Source: Bacteroidota bacterium | GTDB taxonomy: Bacteria > Bacteroidota > Bacteroidia > Bacteroidales > F082 | Length of the DNA: 64,000 nt | Direction: 5' to 3' | Assembly (NCBI GenBank): GCA_018830105.1 | Contig: JAHJTC010000006.1 | Span: forward strand, 186,001-250,000 | Shown here: piece by piece, positions 37,077 through 46,275 of the stretch | Numbering within the stretch: the stretch's first letter is position 1 | How the letters are laid out: each line of letters begins with the position of its first letter | Notes under the pieces: generated by a model | The model's database searches: none | Seen by the model: the letters and a program-made list of their open reading frames with translations, nothing else | Told to the model about the DNA's origin: nothing | Position numbers and translations under genes: made by a program

Positions 37077-39875
37077 TTATTTTGATTTTTTACTGATTAG
37101 AAAAAGGGTCAGCAGGTCAACAAGTTTATCAAAACTTAACGGCTTGCTCAGGTAGGCATCAAAGCCCAGCTTCAGGTAAAGTTGTTCTTCGCCCAAAAGG
37201 GCAAAAGCTGTTACGGCGATTATGGGCATATTGAGTTGCTGATGCCTGATTCGCTCGAATGCTTCTTTCCCATCCATTTCAGGCATTTGAATATCCATGA
37301 TAATCAGGTCGGGAAGATGTTCGGCTGCCATATCCAGCGCAATAAGTCCATTTGTGGCGTGGAGCACCTCGATATTCATTTTGCGCAACATCACGCTGAT
37401 AAGATGAAAGTTAGTATCCACATCTTCAGCTACTAAAACGGTTTTCCCTTGCAGGTTAGGTAATGCCGGACTAAGTTTATGCTCAGCTTTATGTGTGTTT
37501 TGTTGCGGAGATTTGTTACCCGGTAATGTAAAATAGAATACAGTTCCTTTGTCGACGATAGATTCGACCCAAATTTTCCCATTTAACAGCGAAGTAAGAT
37601 GTTTGGTAATTGCCAGACCTAAGCCTGTGCCACCAAATAATCGTGTGTGCGAATCATCAGCCTGACGGAAGCGTTCAAAAACCACTTCGAGCTTGTTTTC
37701 CGGAATGCCGATGCCCGAATCCCGCACATAAAATTCAAATTCGCCATTGATGCAAAGCACACCAAATTCAATCTGACCTTTTGAAGTAAATTTCATGGCA
37801 TTACTCAAAAGGTTGGTCAGGATTTGTTGCAAGCGAAGCCTGTCTGTTGTAATCGTTTCATTGGCAATTTCGCTGCGATGGTGTAGGATGAGCTCAACCT
37901 CTGTCTTATTGTTCCGGTCGAGTTGTTGGCGAAAAGCCTGATACATTTCGTCCATCAATTCAATGATAGGGAAGGTCGCCGTTTGTATTTTTAACTCTCC
38001 GGCTTCAATTTTTGAAATATCAATGATGTCGTTTATGAGGTTGAGCAGCAGCCGACCACTTGATTTGATCATCTCAATGAATTCGGTTTTTTCCGAATCC
38101 TCATATTCGTCGGATGAAAGCAGATCGGAAAATCCCAGAATGGCATTCATGGGTGTTCTGATTTCGTGACTCATATTGGCCAAAAATGCCGACTTGAGCC
38201 TGTCGGAATCTTCTGCTTTGTCTCTTGCCTCAACCAACTCGCTTTCAAACAATTTTTGTTGGGTAATATTTTCAAAGACAGCTACAAGCCCCGAAAATTC
38301 CTGATCGATGAACATCGTAGCAGCTTTCATATGGATATAGCGAATGTCCTGATCCAGACGCAAACGGAAAGTTGCTTCAAAAGAGCCCTCTTTAGCCTGA
38401 TGGGCATTTTGCCATAGCATCGTCATTTTGTTGCGGTCTTCGAGCACAATGTGTCTGAACCAGCTGCCCTCTTCTATTGTTGAAGCCTGCAAACCAAGGC
38501 TGTCGATTAAAATTTGATTTAAGAAAATAATGTCTCCCTGCGGATTTGTAACCGCAATGCCTTGTGGACTTGTCTCGTTTATTGCCCTGAATTTTTCTTC
38601 GCTCTGTTTGAGTGATTGGATGGCTTTTTCCCTTGCGGTAATTTGCTGTTCGAGCTCCTTTGTTCTTTCTTGAACGCGTTTTTCGAGCAGCACATTGCTT
38701 TGTTCAAGTAGCCTGCTTTTTCGCTTGTTTCGCCGGAAAAGCATAAATAAAATGAACAGAATAAAAAAGGAGATTGTACTAATTAAAGCAAAAATAATGT
38801 ATCGATTTCTGAGGGATTGCTGGCTTAACTTTAAACGCAGGATTTCATTTTCATCATCAAGCTGTTTGGTTTCGTACTGAATCCTGATTTCTGCCATTTC
38901 ATGATGCCGACGTTCATTTTGCAGGCTGTCTCTCAGTTGATTAGTAAGAAAAACATAGTCAAGTGCCTTTTTGTAGTCTTTGTTTTTTTCTGCAATTTCC
39001 TGTCTCAGTGCGTAATTGTACAACAAAACTGATTTTTCATTTTGGGCGATAGCAATTTGCTCCGCTTTATCGAGCATTTGCAAAGCTTCATTTTGTTTGT
39101 TTTGAGCCAGGAGATAAGTAGCTAACTGATTATAAATCAAACTTAAACCAAAGTTTGCATTGATTTCAGAATAAACTTCTTTAACTTCGAGCAGGTATTT
39201 CATGGCCTCATCATAGCGCTTCATCTCGAACATTGTTTTGGCCAGATTGGCTTTCACATTAGCGATTTGGTAGGGCAGGTCGTATTTGGAATAAATGGAC
39301 ATGGCGCTAATAAAGAAGTCGAGTGCTCGTGCATAATTTTTCTTTTCTAAGAAAACCATCCCAATGGCATTTTGAGAATAAGCTATTTGCGGTTCGTCTT
39401 GCAGGTACTCCTTGATTAGTAGCCCTTTAAAGTGATACTTTAGGGCTTCTTCATAATCTTTATAGGCGTATTGTACATTGCCCAAATTAGATAGCGTAAA
39501 CGCTATTCCTACACTGTCTTCCATGCTTTCGAAAATGCGCAAAGCCTCCAGGTGCATCAAAAAAGATTTTTCAAGGATATGAAGTTTCCGGTAACAAACG
39601 GCTGCTTCATTCATGATTTCGGCCTTTTTTCTTGTTGCACCAAGTGTTTCGGCCAATGGAAGGGCCTCTTTTGAGTAGCTGATGCCCATTGCCGGGTTAA
39701 TATTTCTAAGGCTTTTTATGAGTTCCTGATAAGTATTGAGTTTTTCTGCGCCATGCGTTATTTCGAGCCTTGCTTTCAGGCTGTCGGCCAATTTTTGCGT
39801 ATCAGCTTTGGAGGCTTGTCCGAAAGGCATGACAAGCATAAGCATAGTAAAAAAACAAATCAGAAAATTCTTCAT
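37077..39875 (-). CDS. hybrid sensor histidine kinase with TPR sensor and receiver
   Basis: 932 residues. A signal peptide (1-24) is followed by tetratricopeptide repeats (about 45-320; e.g. IAFTLSNLGNVQYAYKDYEE), a membrane segment (about 352-378), a coiled linker, a PAS domain (about 425-545), HisKA (phosphorylated His in MSHEIRTPMNAILGF), HATPase with N, G1 and G2 boxes (LLSNAMKFTSKG, DSGIGIPENKL, GGTGLGLAIT), and a C-terminal receiver (LIIMDIQMPEMDG). Periplasmic TPRs probably sense a protein or peptide. A small receiver protein is encoded just upstream on the same strand. Confidence 0.92.
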   Translation of the reverse strand: MKNFLICFFTMLMLVMPFGQASKADTQKLADSLKARLEITHGAEKLNTYQELIKSLRNINPAMGISYSKEALPLAETLGATRKKAEIMNEAAVCYRKLHILEKSFLMHLEALRIFESMEDSVGIAFTLSNLGNVQYAYKDYEEALKYHFKGLLIKEYLQDEPQIAYSQNAIGMVFLEKKNYARALDFFISAMSIYSKYDLPYQIANVKANLAKTMFEMKRYDEAMKYLLEVKEVYSEINANFGLSLIYNQLATYLLAQNKQNEALQMLDKAEQIAIAQNEKSVLLYNYALRQEIAEKNKDYKKALDYVFLTNQLRDSLQNERRHHEMAEIRIQYETKQLDDENEILRLKLSQQSLRNRYIIFALISTISFFILFILFMLFRRNKRKSRLLEQSNVLLEKRVQERTKELEQQITAREKAIQSLKQSEEKFRAINETSPQGIAVTNPQGDIIFLNQILIDSLGLQASTIEEGSWFRHIVLEDRNKMTMLWQNAHQAKEGSFEATFRLRLDQDIRYIHMKAATMFIDQEFSGLVAVFENITQQKLFESELVEARDKAEDSDRLKSAFLANMSHEIRTPMNAILGFSDLLSSDEYEDSEKTEFIEMIKSSGRLLLNLINDIIDISKIEAGELKIQTATFPIIELMDEMYQAFRQQLDRNNKTEVELILHHRSEIANETITTDRLRLQQILTNLLSNAMKFTSKGQIEFGVLCINGEFEFYVRDSGIGIPENKLEVVFERFRQADDSHTRLFGGTGLGLAITKHLTSLLNGKIWVESIVDKGTVFYFTLPGNKSPQQNTHKAEHKLSPALPNLQGKTVLVAEDVDTNFHLISVMLRKMNIEVLHATNGLIALDMAAEHLPDLIIMDIQMPEMDGKEAFERIRHQQLNMPIIAVTAFALLGEEQLYLKLGFDAYLSKPLSFDKLVDLLTLFLISKKSK

Positions 39876-40037
39876 TTAAAAATTGAGCTAACTCTTCGGC
39901 TGAATTAGAATACTTGCAACAAAATTAGGAAAAGAATTGGATTTTAAAAGGCAATTGCTTTGAAAAAAGCTTTTGTGCTGTGATTCTTGGAACTAATGCT
40001 ACTAGAAATGGCGTATGGAGCTAATTGCATTCAACAA

Positions 40038-40436
40038 CTAACAATGTTTATGGATGAGCATCCTGAGACTTTCTGATTTAATTGGTTTTGGCAAGTAGTC
40101 ATCGTAAGGAGCAGTGCTCTTGTCAAACAATGGATTGTCGGTAAAAGTGCTGTGTGAAATGACTTTAATGTCAGGGCGAATTTTTTTAATTGCATAAGTG
40201 GTTTGCAAACCATCAATTCCAGGCATATTATAATCCATCAAAACAGCGACAAAAGGATTCCCGGCCTTGATAAGGTCAATGGCTTTGTAGCCATCTTCTG
40301 CCCAAACGGTATCAAAACCAATTTTTTGAAGCAGGGCCTTAATAAGTAAAAAATTCACTTTAAGATCATCTACAACTAACAATTGTTTTTGAGTAACTTC
40401 TTTTGAGCTTAATATATCTTTTGGCTGATTTTTCAT
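40038..40436 (-). CDS. single-domain response regulator
   Basis: A 132-residue receiver with no output domain. Phosphoacceptor Asp68 (AVLMDYNMPGIDG), acidic pocket Asp23-Asp24 (VVDDLKVN), conserved Thr/Ser (SHSTF) and Lys near the end (LPKPIKS). Stand-alone receivers pass phosphate or act on other proteins. It is located 162 bases upstream of the hybrid kinase gene on the same strand, so partnership is likely. Two copies of a GGAAA-N2-TTTCC-like dyad lie about 110-140 bases upstream of its start. Confidence 0.88.
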   Translation of the reverse strand: MKNQPKDILSSKEVTQKQLLVVDDLKVNFLLIKALLQKIGFDTVWAEDGYKAIDLIKAGNPFVAVLMDYNMPGIDGLQTTYAIKKIRPDIKVISHSTFTDNPLFDKSTAPYDDYLPKPIKSESLRMLIHKHC

Positions 40437-40546
40437 GATAATGATAATTAATATATCATCATTAACATTTTACGTGCCAAAAATGTAAAAAACAGGAATA
40501 GAGATAGTTATGGCTTTATTTAGTGTTCAGAAAGATTCTAAATAAA

Positions 40547-40577
40547 GGAAAGTTTTCCGATTATTGGAAAGTGTTCC
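40547..40577. repeat. paired dyad elements upstream of the response regulator gene
   Basis: GGAAAGTTTTCC (40547-40558) is a perfect dyad with a 2-base centre, and GGAAAGTGTTCC (40566-40577) is the same with one mismatch. The copies start 19 bases apart, near two helical turns. They lie between the DPP-IV-like peptidase stop and the response regulator start. Confidence 0.4.
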
Positions 40578-40585
40578 ATTTGAGG

Positions 40586-42721
40586 TTAGAGGTTTTCCTT
40601 AAAATAGTGACTGATTTTTTTGATCAGATGTTCTCTGTTTGCTCCCCGAATATTGTGTTCGTGACCGGGGTAAACAAAGTAATCAACCAAAACACCGGCA
40701 TCAATAGCTGCTTGCAGAAAGGCCAGACTTTGTTGCCAAACTACAACTGGGTCGCTGGTACCGTGGATAATGAGTAGGTTTCCTTCCAATAAATCTGCTT
40801 TGTTGATAAGGCTGGATGTTTCATAGCCTTCAGGATTTTCGTCCGGGGTATCCATATAGCGTTCGCCATACATTATTTCATAATATTTCCAGTCAGTAAC
40901 AGGCCCACCGGCTGTTGCCGTCTTAAAAATTTCAGGATGATGAAGTTTTAGTCCCATCGACATAAAACCACCATAACTCCATCCATCAACACCAATTCTT
41001 GCTGTGTCAACAAAGGAAAGTGTCTTCAGGTATTCTACACCTTTGAGCTGATCAGCTCTTTCAATAACACCCAGGTTACGATGTATAATTTGTTCAAAAT
41101 CAGCGCCTCTGTTCGCCGATCCTCTATTATCCAACGTAAATACGATATAACCTTGTTGTGCTAAATAATTGAGGTAAAAATTTCCACCGCCAAGCCAGCT
41201 GTTTGTTACTAATTGTGCATGAGGGCCACCATAAACATAAACTATTACAGGATATTTTTTGGTGCTGTCCAAATTCGGAGGGGTAATCATGCGGGCATAT
41301 AGTGGGGTTTTATCTTCTGCTGCTAAAGTTAGCAGTTGTGTGTGCCCAAGCTTATAGTCTTGCAGTTTGTTGGCTGCTTCTAGCAGCGTTTTTTGAATTT
41401 CAGCATTATCATTTAGCAGGATGATGTTTTTTGGAGTTGTTAAATTGCTGTAGCTGTCCAGAAAATAGTTGCTGGTTTTTGAAGGTATCGTCCTGTGAAC
41501 GCCAGTATCGATCGTAATTCTCTGCATTTTGCCGGATTTTAAATTTACTTTGTACGTATGGCGTTCGAGCGGACTTTCGGCTGTGGCAGTAAAAAATACA
41601 TGCTTTGATTTGGCGTCAAATCCCAAAAAGTCAGTGACAACCCATTCGCCCTGAGTGAGTTGTTTCAGCTGTTCTCCATTGGTATTATAAACATAAATAT
41701 GCCAAAAACCATCCCTTTCGCTCAGCCACAGGAATTCATTTTCGTTTTCGGGAACGAAATACAAAGGAAATTGGGGTTCAACATATTGTTCATCTGTCTC
41801 TTCAAAAAGCGTTTGAATAAAACTTCCTTCATTGGCATCGTAAGCATTTAATTTGAGGTGATTTTGGCCACGGTTCAACACAGCACAATAGATCATATTG
41901 CCCGAAGGATGCCAGCTGACAGCGGTTAGGTATTGTTCTGCCGGTTCGCCGGTTTCAAGGATTGTTGTGGATTCATGAGTCAAATCATAAATGTTTAATT
42001 TTACTTCATGGCTTGTCATTCCGGCCATAGGGTAGCGCTCATTTTTTAGTGATGCGATACGGGTTTCTGTATTAACAAGCGGATAATTTGTCACCATGTG
42101 CTCATCCATTTTATAAAATGCAAGCTTTTGTCCGTCGGGCGACCAAAATATTCCTTTGCTGATACCAAATTCATTGCGATGCACAGCTTGGCCGCAAACA
42201 TTATGCCCGGGTTCATCTGTCAGTTGAATATGTGTATTTCCTTTGGCTAGGTAGAGGTTGTTATCAATCGTGTAGGCCACATTTAATGTGTTTTGATGCA
42301 CATCCTGATTGGAGGCATTTTCTGGTAATTGGGTGATGAGCCTGATGCTTTCGCTTTGGGGGTTGTATTGATAAAGTCCTGATTTATGAAAAAACCAGGC
42401 TGTTTCATCTTCCAACCAATTGAATCGGGGAATTCGTTTCGTGCTGTCGGCCTCTATTTTGGTAAGCAAGGTGTTGATCGCATCGAGGGTGCATAAAGTA
42501 TCGGATTTGTCATTTTTGGCCTGGGTGATGATAACTGCTTTGTCTGCTGCAAACACATAACTGTCGGTATCTCCAAACCACTGTAGTTGTTGTATATTTT
42601 CCGTAAACAAATCAGGGTTCAACCAAGCGGCATCCGCTGTTGTAAGCATTTTTTCCTGAGCGGTCAGTTGGTTCACAAACACGTTGACAAGTAAGGCAAT
42701 GAGGAGGAAGTAATTTTTCAT
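40586..42721 (-). CDS. dipeptidyl-peptidase-IV-family serine peptidase (S9)
   Basis: 711 residues with an N-terminal signal (MKNYFLLIALLVNVFVNQLTAQ). A DPP-IV-type beta-propeller covers about 60-450, then an alpha/beta-hydrolase domain holds the catalytic triad: Ser in GWSYGGFMSMG, Asp in IIHGTSDPVV and His in YPGHEHNIRG. The oxyanion Tyr is in VYVYGGPHAQLV. It should remove X-Pro or X-Ala dipeptides from peptides in the periplasm or at the surface. It is monocistronic. Confidence 0.93.
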   Translation of the reverse strand: MKNYFLLIALLVNVFVNQLTAQEKMLTTADAAWLNPDLFTENIQQLQWFGDTDSYVFAADKAVIITQAKNDKSDTLCTLDAINTLLTKIEADSTKRIPRFNWLEDETAWFFHKSGLYQYNPQSESIRLITQLPENASNQDVHQNTLNVAYTIDNNLYLAKGNTHIQLTDEPGHNVCGQAVHRNEFGISKGIFWSPDGQKLAFYKMDEHMVTNYPLVNTETRIASLKNERYPMAGMTSHEVKLNIYDLTHESTTILETGEPAEQYLTAVSWHPSGNMIYCAVLNRGQNHLKLNAYDANEGSFIQTLFEETDEQYVEPQFPLYFVPENENEFLWLSERDGFWHIYVYNTNGEQLKQLTQGEWVVTDFLGFDAKSKHVFFTATAESPLERHTYKVNLKSGKMQRITIDTGVHRTIPSKTSNYFLDSYSNLTTPKNIILLNDNAEIQKTLLEAANKLQDYKLGHTQLLTLAAEDKTPLYARMITPPNLDSTKKYPVIVYVYGGPHAQLVTNSWLGGGNFYLNYLAQQGYIVFTLDNRGSANRGADFEQIIHRNLGVIERADQLKGVEYLKTLSFVDTARIGVDGWSYGGFMSMGLKLHHPEIFKTATAGGPVTDWKYYEIMYGERYMDTPDENPEGYETSSLINKADLLEGNLLIIHGTSDPVVVWQQSLAFLQAAIDAGVLVDYFVYPGHEHNIRGANREHLIKKISHYFKENL

Positions 42722-42808
42722 TTTGGCATTGAATTTAGAAATGCCGAAATTAAAGAAAAATCGCTTTGTTTTGCACGAAACCCGCCAGAAAAGGGAATTG
42801 TTTACTTT

Positions 42809-43537
42809 TTAACTTTGGCTGTGAACAGCCTTTGCAAATGCATCCAGCATTTCGGGTTGTTTTTCGAGGACGTTGCCAATCACAATTACATCTGCCCCTG
42901 CTTTGGCAGCATTTACCGCCATATCAGGTGTTTTAAGTCCGCCACCAATGATTAGCGGTACATTGATACTACCTTTTACAGCTTTTATCATTGATTCGGG
43001 TACGGGTCTGTCGGCACCTGATCCGGCATCCAAAAAAATCAGTTTCATGCCAAGCATTTCACCAGCCATTGCAGTGCAGAGTGCTACATCATTTTTATCA
43101 GACGGGATAGGAATGCTGTTGCTCATATAGCTTACTGTTGTTGGCTTCCCACTATCAACCAACATATAGCCTGTTGAAATAACCTCCAAACCGCTTAGTT
43201 TAAGATAAGGCGCTGCAATTACATGACGGCCTATTAGCATTTCGGGGTTGCGGCCTGAGATAAGGGATAAGAACAAAAAGGCATCAGCTTTTTTACTCAG
43301 TTGAAGCGAATTGCCCGGAAACAATACTACAGGAATTTTAGAATGTGCGTTTAAAAGTTTGATGCAGCTGTCGAGATTGTCGTTGGTTAGCAGACTGCCG
43401 CCCACAAAGAAAAAATCAACATTTGCGTTCTCAGCTTTTTGCGCCAGGGCTATTATTTCACTATCAGTTGGCTTGTCGGGATCAACAAGTACAGCAAGTT
43501 TTTTCCCGGGAGCTATCAGTTGGTCGTAAACAGACAT
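42809..43537 (-). CDS. geranylgeranylglyceryl-phosphate synthase family protein (PcrB/GGGPS)
   Basis: A 242-residue TIM-barrel prenyltransferase. In the family it joins a polyprenyl diphosphate to glycerol-1-phosphate, the first step of archaeal ether lipids; bacterial members use various chain lengths. Visible family stretches: KLAVLVDPDKP, VDFFFVGGSLL, VVLFPGNSLQLSKKADAFL, FLDAGSGADRPVP, PLIIGGGLKTPDMA and AGADVIVIGNVLE. The ATG at 43537 gives the family N-terminus; an upstream TTG at 43606 would add 23 residues. The mevalonate operon in the same window could supply its substrate. Chain length and product are unknown. Confidence 0.88.
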   Translation of the reverse strand: MSVYDQLIAPGKKLAVLVDPDKPTDSEIIALAQKAENANVDFFFVGGSLLTNDNLDSCIKLLNAHSKIPVVLFPGNSLQLSKKADAFLFLSLISGRNPEMLIGRHVIAAPYLKLSGLEVISTGYMLVDSGKPTTVSYMSNSIPIPSDKNDVALCTAMAGEMLGMKLIFLDAGSGADRPVPESMIKAVKGSINVPLIIGGGLKTPDMAVNAAKAGADVIVIGNVLEKQPEMLDAFAKAVHSQS

Positions 43538-43671
43538 AAGCAATAATTTTATGACAGATAATTTCGACTGTTGTTTGAACCAACGAAAATACACATTACC
43601 AACCAAACTACATCATAATTTTTGCTGCCAAAAATTTTGATTTCGTAAAAAAACGCTTTTAGATTTGTTGG

Positions 43672-45180
43672 TTAATGCATGATAACAAGCTTACGACATT
43701 GATCAATAGCACCTTCGGAAGTTTGAATTTGATAAAAATATATGCCGTTCTTGAATTGCTTGGTGTTTAGTCTGATTGTATTGGGTGTGTCTTTCTGCAA
43801 GTCAATTTTTTCTGTATAAACAGTTTGTCCACCGGCATTGAGAAGGATAAAATTTCCATAGGTTTGAAAAGCTGACTCAATCCGTATATTTGTGTAATCT
43901 GAACAGGGATTCGGAACGTTTTGGAAAACAATAGGTTTAAGAAGGTTTTCAGGATTTTCGTTGGTATTTACAATCAGTTTGTCGTATTGCAGTCGTACTT
44001 CATCAAACCAAACATTGAGTTCGCTAGCCAGTTCGTATCCTACAGCAATCTGCCCCGTAAGCAATCTTGCTGGTGCATTACTAATTGTTCCGTCCAATAT
44101 GAACTGATTGTTATGGAAGACTGACAATGTAAGATCGTTTCCCGTTCGCGAAACACTATATTTTATATTGGTCACGTTGTCCATGTCGGTAGTAGTATTG
44201 CTGATTATCTGGGGTTCCGGTGATCCATTGGCATAACCGAGATAAACCTCATCATCTTCGTACCAGACAGTGATATAGTGTTTTGAATCAAAGATTCTTC
44301 CGAAACTCCCAGTTCCGTTCATATCAGTTCCTCCGGCATCAATATCAATGCTGAAATCTCCCACTGCACCGATTGGTGAAAGTGCCATGAGTTGGGAATC
44401 AGGATCGCCAGAATAGAGAAAATTGAGTTTACCATTGTTGATAAATAGTGATTCAGCTAAATCGTCATAATCGCCAAACCTGAACCAGGGCGAATTGGTA
44501 TTGTCAAAAGTGTCAGCGAAAAATTCTTTGTTTGTATTGAATGGTGTATAATAAATATCAACTTCGTTGATAGGCAGGTAAATAGGGTCGTCATCCTCAG
44601 CGCCAAATCCTAAAACCAATTGGCCGTAGAGTAAATCCGGCTCAACCGATTCAATAGTTCCACTTTGGTACAATTCATCATTAATAAAAAGGTATACCAT
44701 CAGGTCGTTTCCAATTTGCATGGTTTCTATGGCAATGGTGTTGATATCCGTAGCAGGGTCGGGAATGCTGAAAAGCTCTGTAAGCTGAGGTTCGTTGTAT
44801 GATCCGATGTCGTAGGTATAAACAACCGAAATGCCTGTTTCATCGCCCATCAGACCCAGCACCGACATGAAACCGGCAATGCCCATAAAACCAAGTTGAA
44901 CTTCAGCATCCTCTCCAACACTAATTTTATAGGAAAAGTCACCTTGAATAGCTCCAAGCGGAGTAAGAATCTGAAAATAATCTTCATGGGGCGAATCAAT
45001 TATCAGCTGACTATTGGCCACTGAAATGGTCGCTGCAGTGCTGGTGAAAAACCAGCCATCGGCATCTGATTGATTTTCAAAACTGGTGTAATAGCGTTCA
45101 GAGAAGTTTTGTGAACTCAGATTTGTTGAAAATAATGACAAAGCAGCAATGCATAGCATTACATTTAGTTTTGTTTTCAT
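43672..45180 (-). CDS. T9SS-sorted secreted protein with tandem beta-sandwich domains
   Basis: 502 residues. A signal peptide (about 1-24) is followed by two similar beta-sandwich domains, about 25-210 and 220-405; shared phrases are LTPLGAIQGDFSYKISVG and LSPIGAVGDFSIDIDAG, and LLYGQLVLGFG and LLTGQIAVGYE. They look like concanavalin/LamG-type folds. The last 75 residues are a type-IX secretion C-terminal sorting domain (PIVFQNVPNPCSDYTNIRIE, NGIYFYQIQTSEG, KLVIMH). It should be exported through the T9SS and surface-attached or released. Ligand unknown. Confidence 0.85.
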   Translation of the reverse strand: MKTKLNVMLCIAALSLFSTNLSSQNFSERYYTSFENQSDADGWFFTSTAATISVANSQLIIDSPHEDYFQILTPLGAIQGDFSYKISVGEDAEVQLGFMGIAGFMSVLGLMGDETGISVVYTYDIGSYNEPQLTELFSIPDPATDINTIAIETMQIGNDLMVYLFINDELYQSGTIESVEPDLLYGQLVLGFGAEDDDPIYLPINEVDIYYTPFNTNKEFFADTFDNTNSPWFRFGDYDDLAESLFINNGKLNFLYSGDPDSQLMALSPIGAVGDFSIDIDAGGTDMNGTGSFGRIFDSKHYITVWYEDDEVYLGYANGSPEPQIISNTTTDMDNVTNIKYSVSRTGNDLTLSVFHNNQFILDGTISNAPARLLTGQIAVGYELASELNVWFDEVRLQYDKLIVNTNENPENLLKPIVFQNVPNPCSDYTNIRIESAFQTYGNFILLNAGGQTVYTEKIDLQKDTPNTIRLNTKQFKNGIYFYQIQTSEGAIDQCRKLVIMH

Positions 45181-45219
45181 CGGTTTTGGTTATTGGTGAT
45201 TAATTTTAAAATTGCTGTG

Positions 45220-45250
45220 TAAAGTTAATGCACCGGAATAACTTTGTCAA
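45220..45250 (-). promoter_or_regulatory. candidate promoter of the T9SS protein gene
   Basis: Read leftward: TTG (45250-45248), 20 bases, TAACTTTA (45227-45220), one mismatch from TAnnTTTG. It is 40 bases upstream of the ATG. Confidence 0.4.
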
Positions 45251-45303
45251 TAGGAAGTAAAACAAGAATTTATTTTTTTCGCCTTGACGTAATTATTTAA
45301 CAA

Positions 45304-46269
45304 TCAATAAACCGCTTCTGCAATTTTTTGTATATTATCTGAGCGTCCCATGGTGTAAAAGTGTATCACTGGCACTTTTTTTTGGATCAATTCTTTGGCT
45401 TGTGCAATAGCCCATTCTACACCCAGTTGTCGCACTGACTTATTATCGGAACATTTTTTTATTTCTTTTACCAATATTTCCGGCAAGTCGATATGGAAAG
45501 TTTGTGGAAGCTTTTGCAGATGCGAGAGCACCGAAATAGGTTTTAGGCCGGGTATTATGGGCACATGAATGTCGGCATTGCGGCAGCGATCAACAAAGTC
45601 AAAATATTTACTGTTGTCAAAAAACATTTGCGTTACGATATAGGATGCTCCGGCATCAACTTTCGATTTTAGGTGCTGCAAATCACTATCCAGATTCGGC
45701 GACTCCATGTGTTTTTCGGGATATCCGGCCACGCCAATGCAAAAATCCGTTGGTGTGCTATTGAGTAATTCTTCATCCAGGTATTGACCTTTGTTTAATG
45801 CAGCAATTTGTTTTACCAAATCAATGGCATGGGCATGACCTTCAGGCTCTGCTTGAAAATATTTCATCGAAGCCTGTGCATCGCCACGCACTGCCAGCAA
45901 GTTTTTTACGCCAAGAAAATGCAGGTCGATAAGCGCGTTTTCTGTTTCCTCTTTCGTGAAGCCGCCACAGATAATATGGGGGACAACATTGGCATGATAA
46001 CGATACAATAGTGCTGCTGTGATGCCAACAGTTCCGGGGCGTTTACGCACCGTTTTTTTTTGAAGCAATCCGTTATCGAGCTGTTTGTATTCAAACTCTT
46101 CCTGGTGATAAGTCACGTTTACAAAAGCAGGGTCAAACGCCATCAAAGGTTCAACGCCTTGTTGAATGTGCTCAAAATGCTGTCCTTTGAGGGGTGGCAG
46201 AATTTCGAACGAAAAAAGTGTTTTCGATGCTTTTGCTATTGATTCAGTAACTGATTTAAATTCTTGCAT
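45304..46269 (-). CDS. metF: methylenetetrahydrofolate reductase
   Basis: An FAD enzyme of 321 residues reducing 5,10-methylene-THF to 5-methyl-THF, the methyl donor for MetH. The N-terminal FSFEILPPLKGQHFEH has the catalytic Glu, VNVTYHQ follows, and AVRGDAQ and VTQMFFDNSKYFDFVDRC are typical. It is 6 bases downstream of metH and probably cotranscribed with it under the SAM riboswitch. Confidence 0.93.
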   Translation of the reverse strand: MQEFKSVTESIAKASKTLFSFEILPPLKGQHFEHIQQGVEPLMAFDPAFVNVTYHQEEFEYKQLDNGLLQKKTVRKRPGTVGITAALLYRYHANVVPHIICGGFTKEETENALIDLHFLGVKNLLAVRGDAQASMKYFQAEPEGHAHAIDLVKQIAALNKGQYLDEELLNSTPTDFCIGVAGYPEKHMESPNLDSDLQHLKSKVDAGASYIVTQMFFDNSKYFDFVDRCRNADIHVPIIPGLKPISVLSHLQKLPQTFHIDLPEILVKEIKKCSDNKSVRQLGVEWAIAQAKELIQKKVPVIHFYTMGRSDNIQKIAEAVY

Positions 46270-46275
46270 CTCAGT

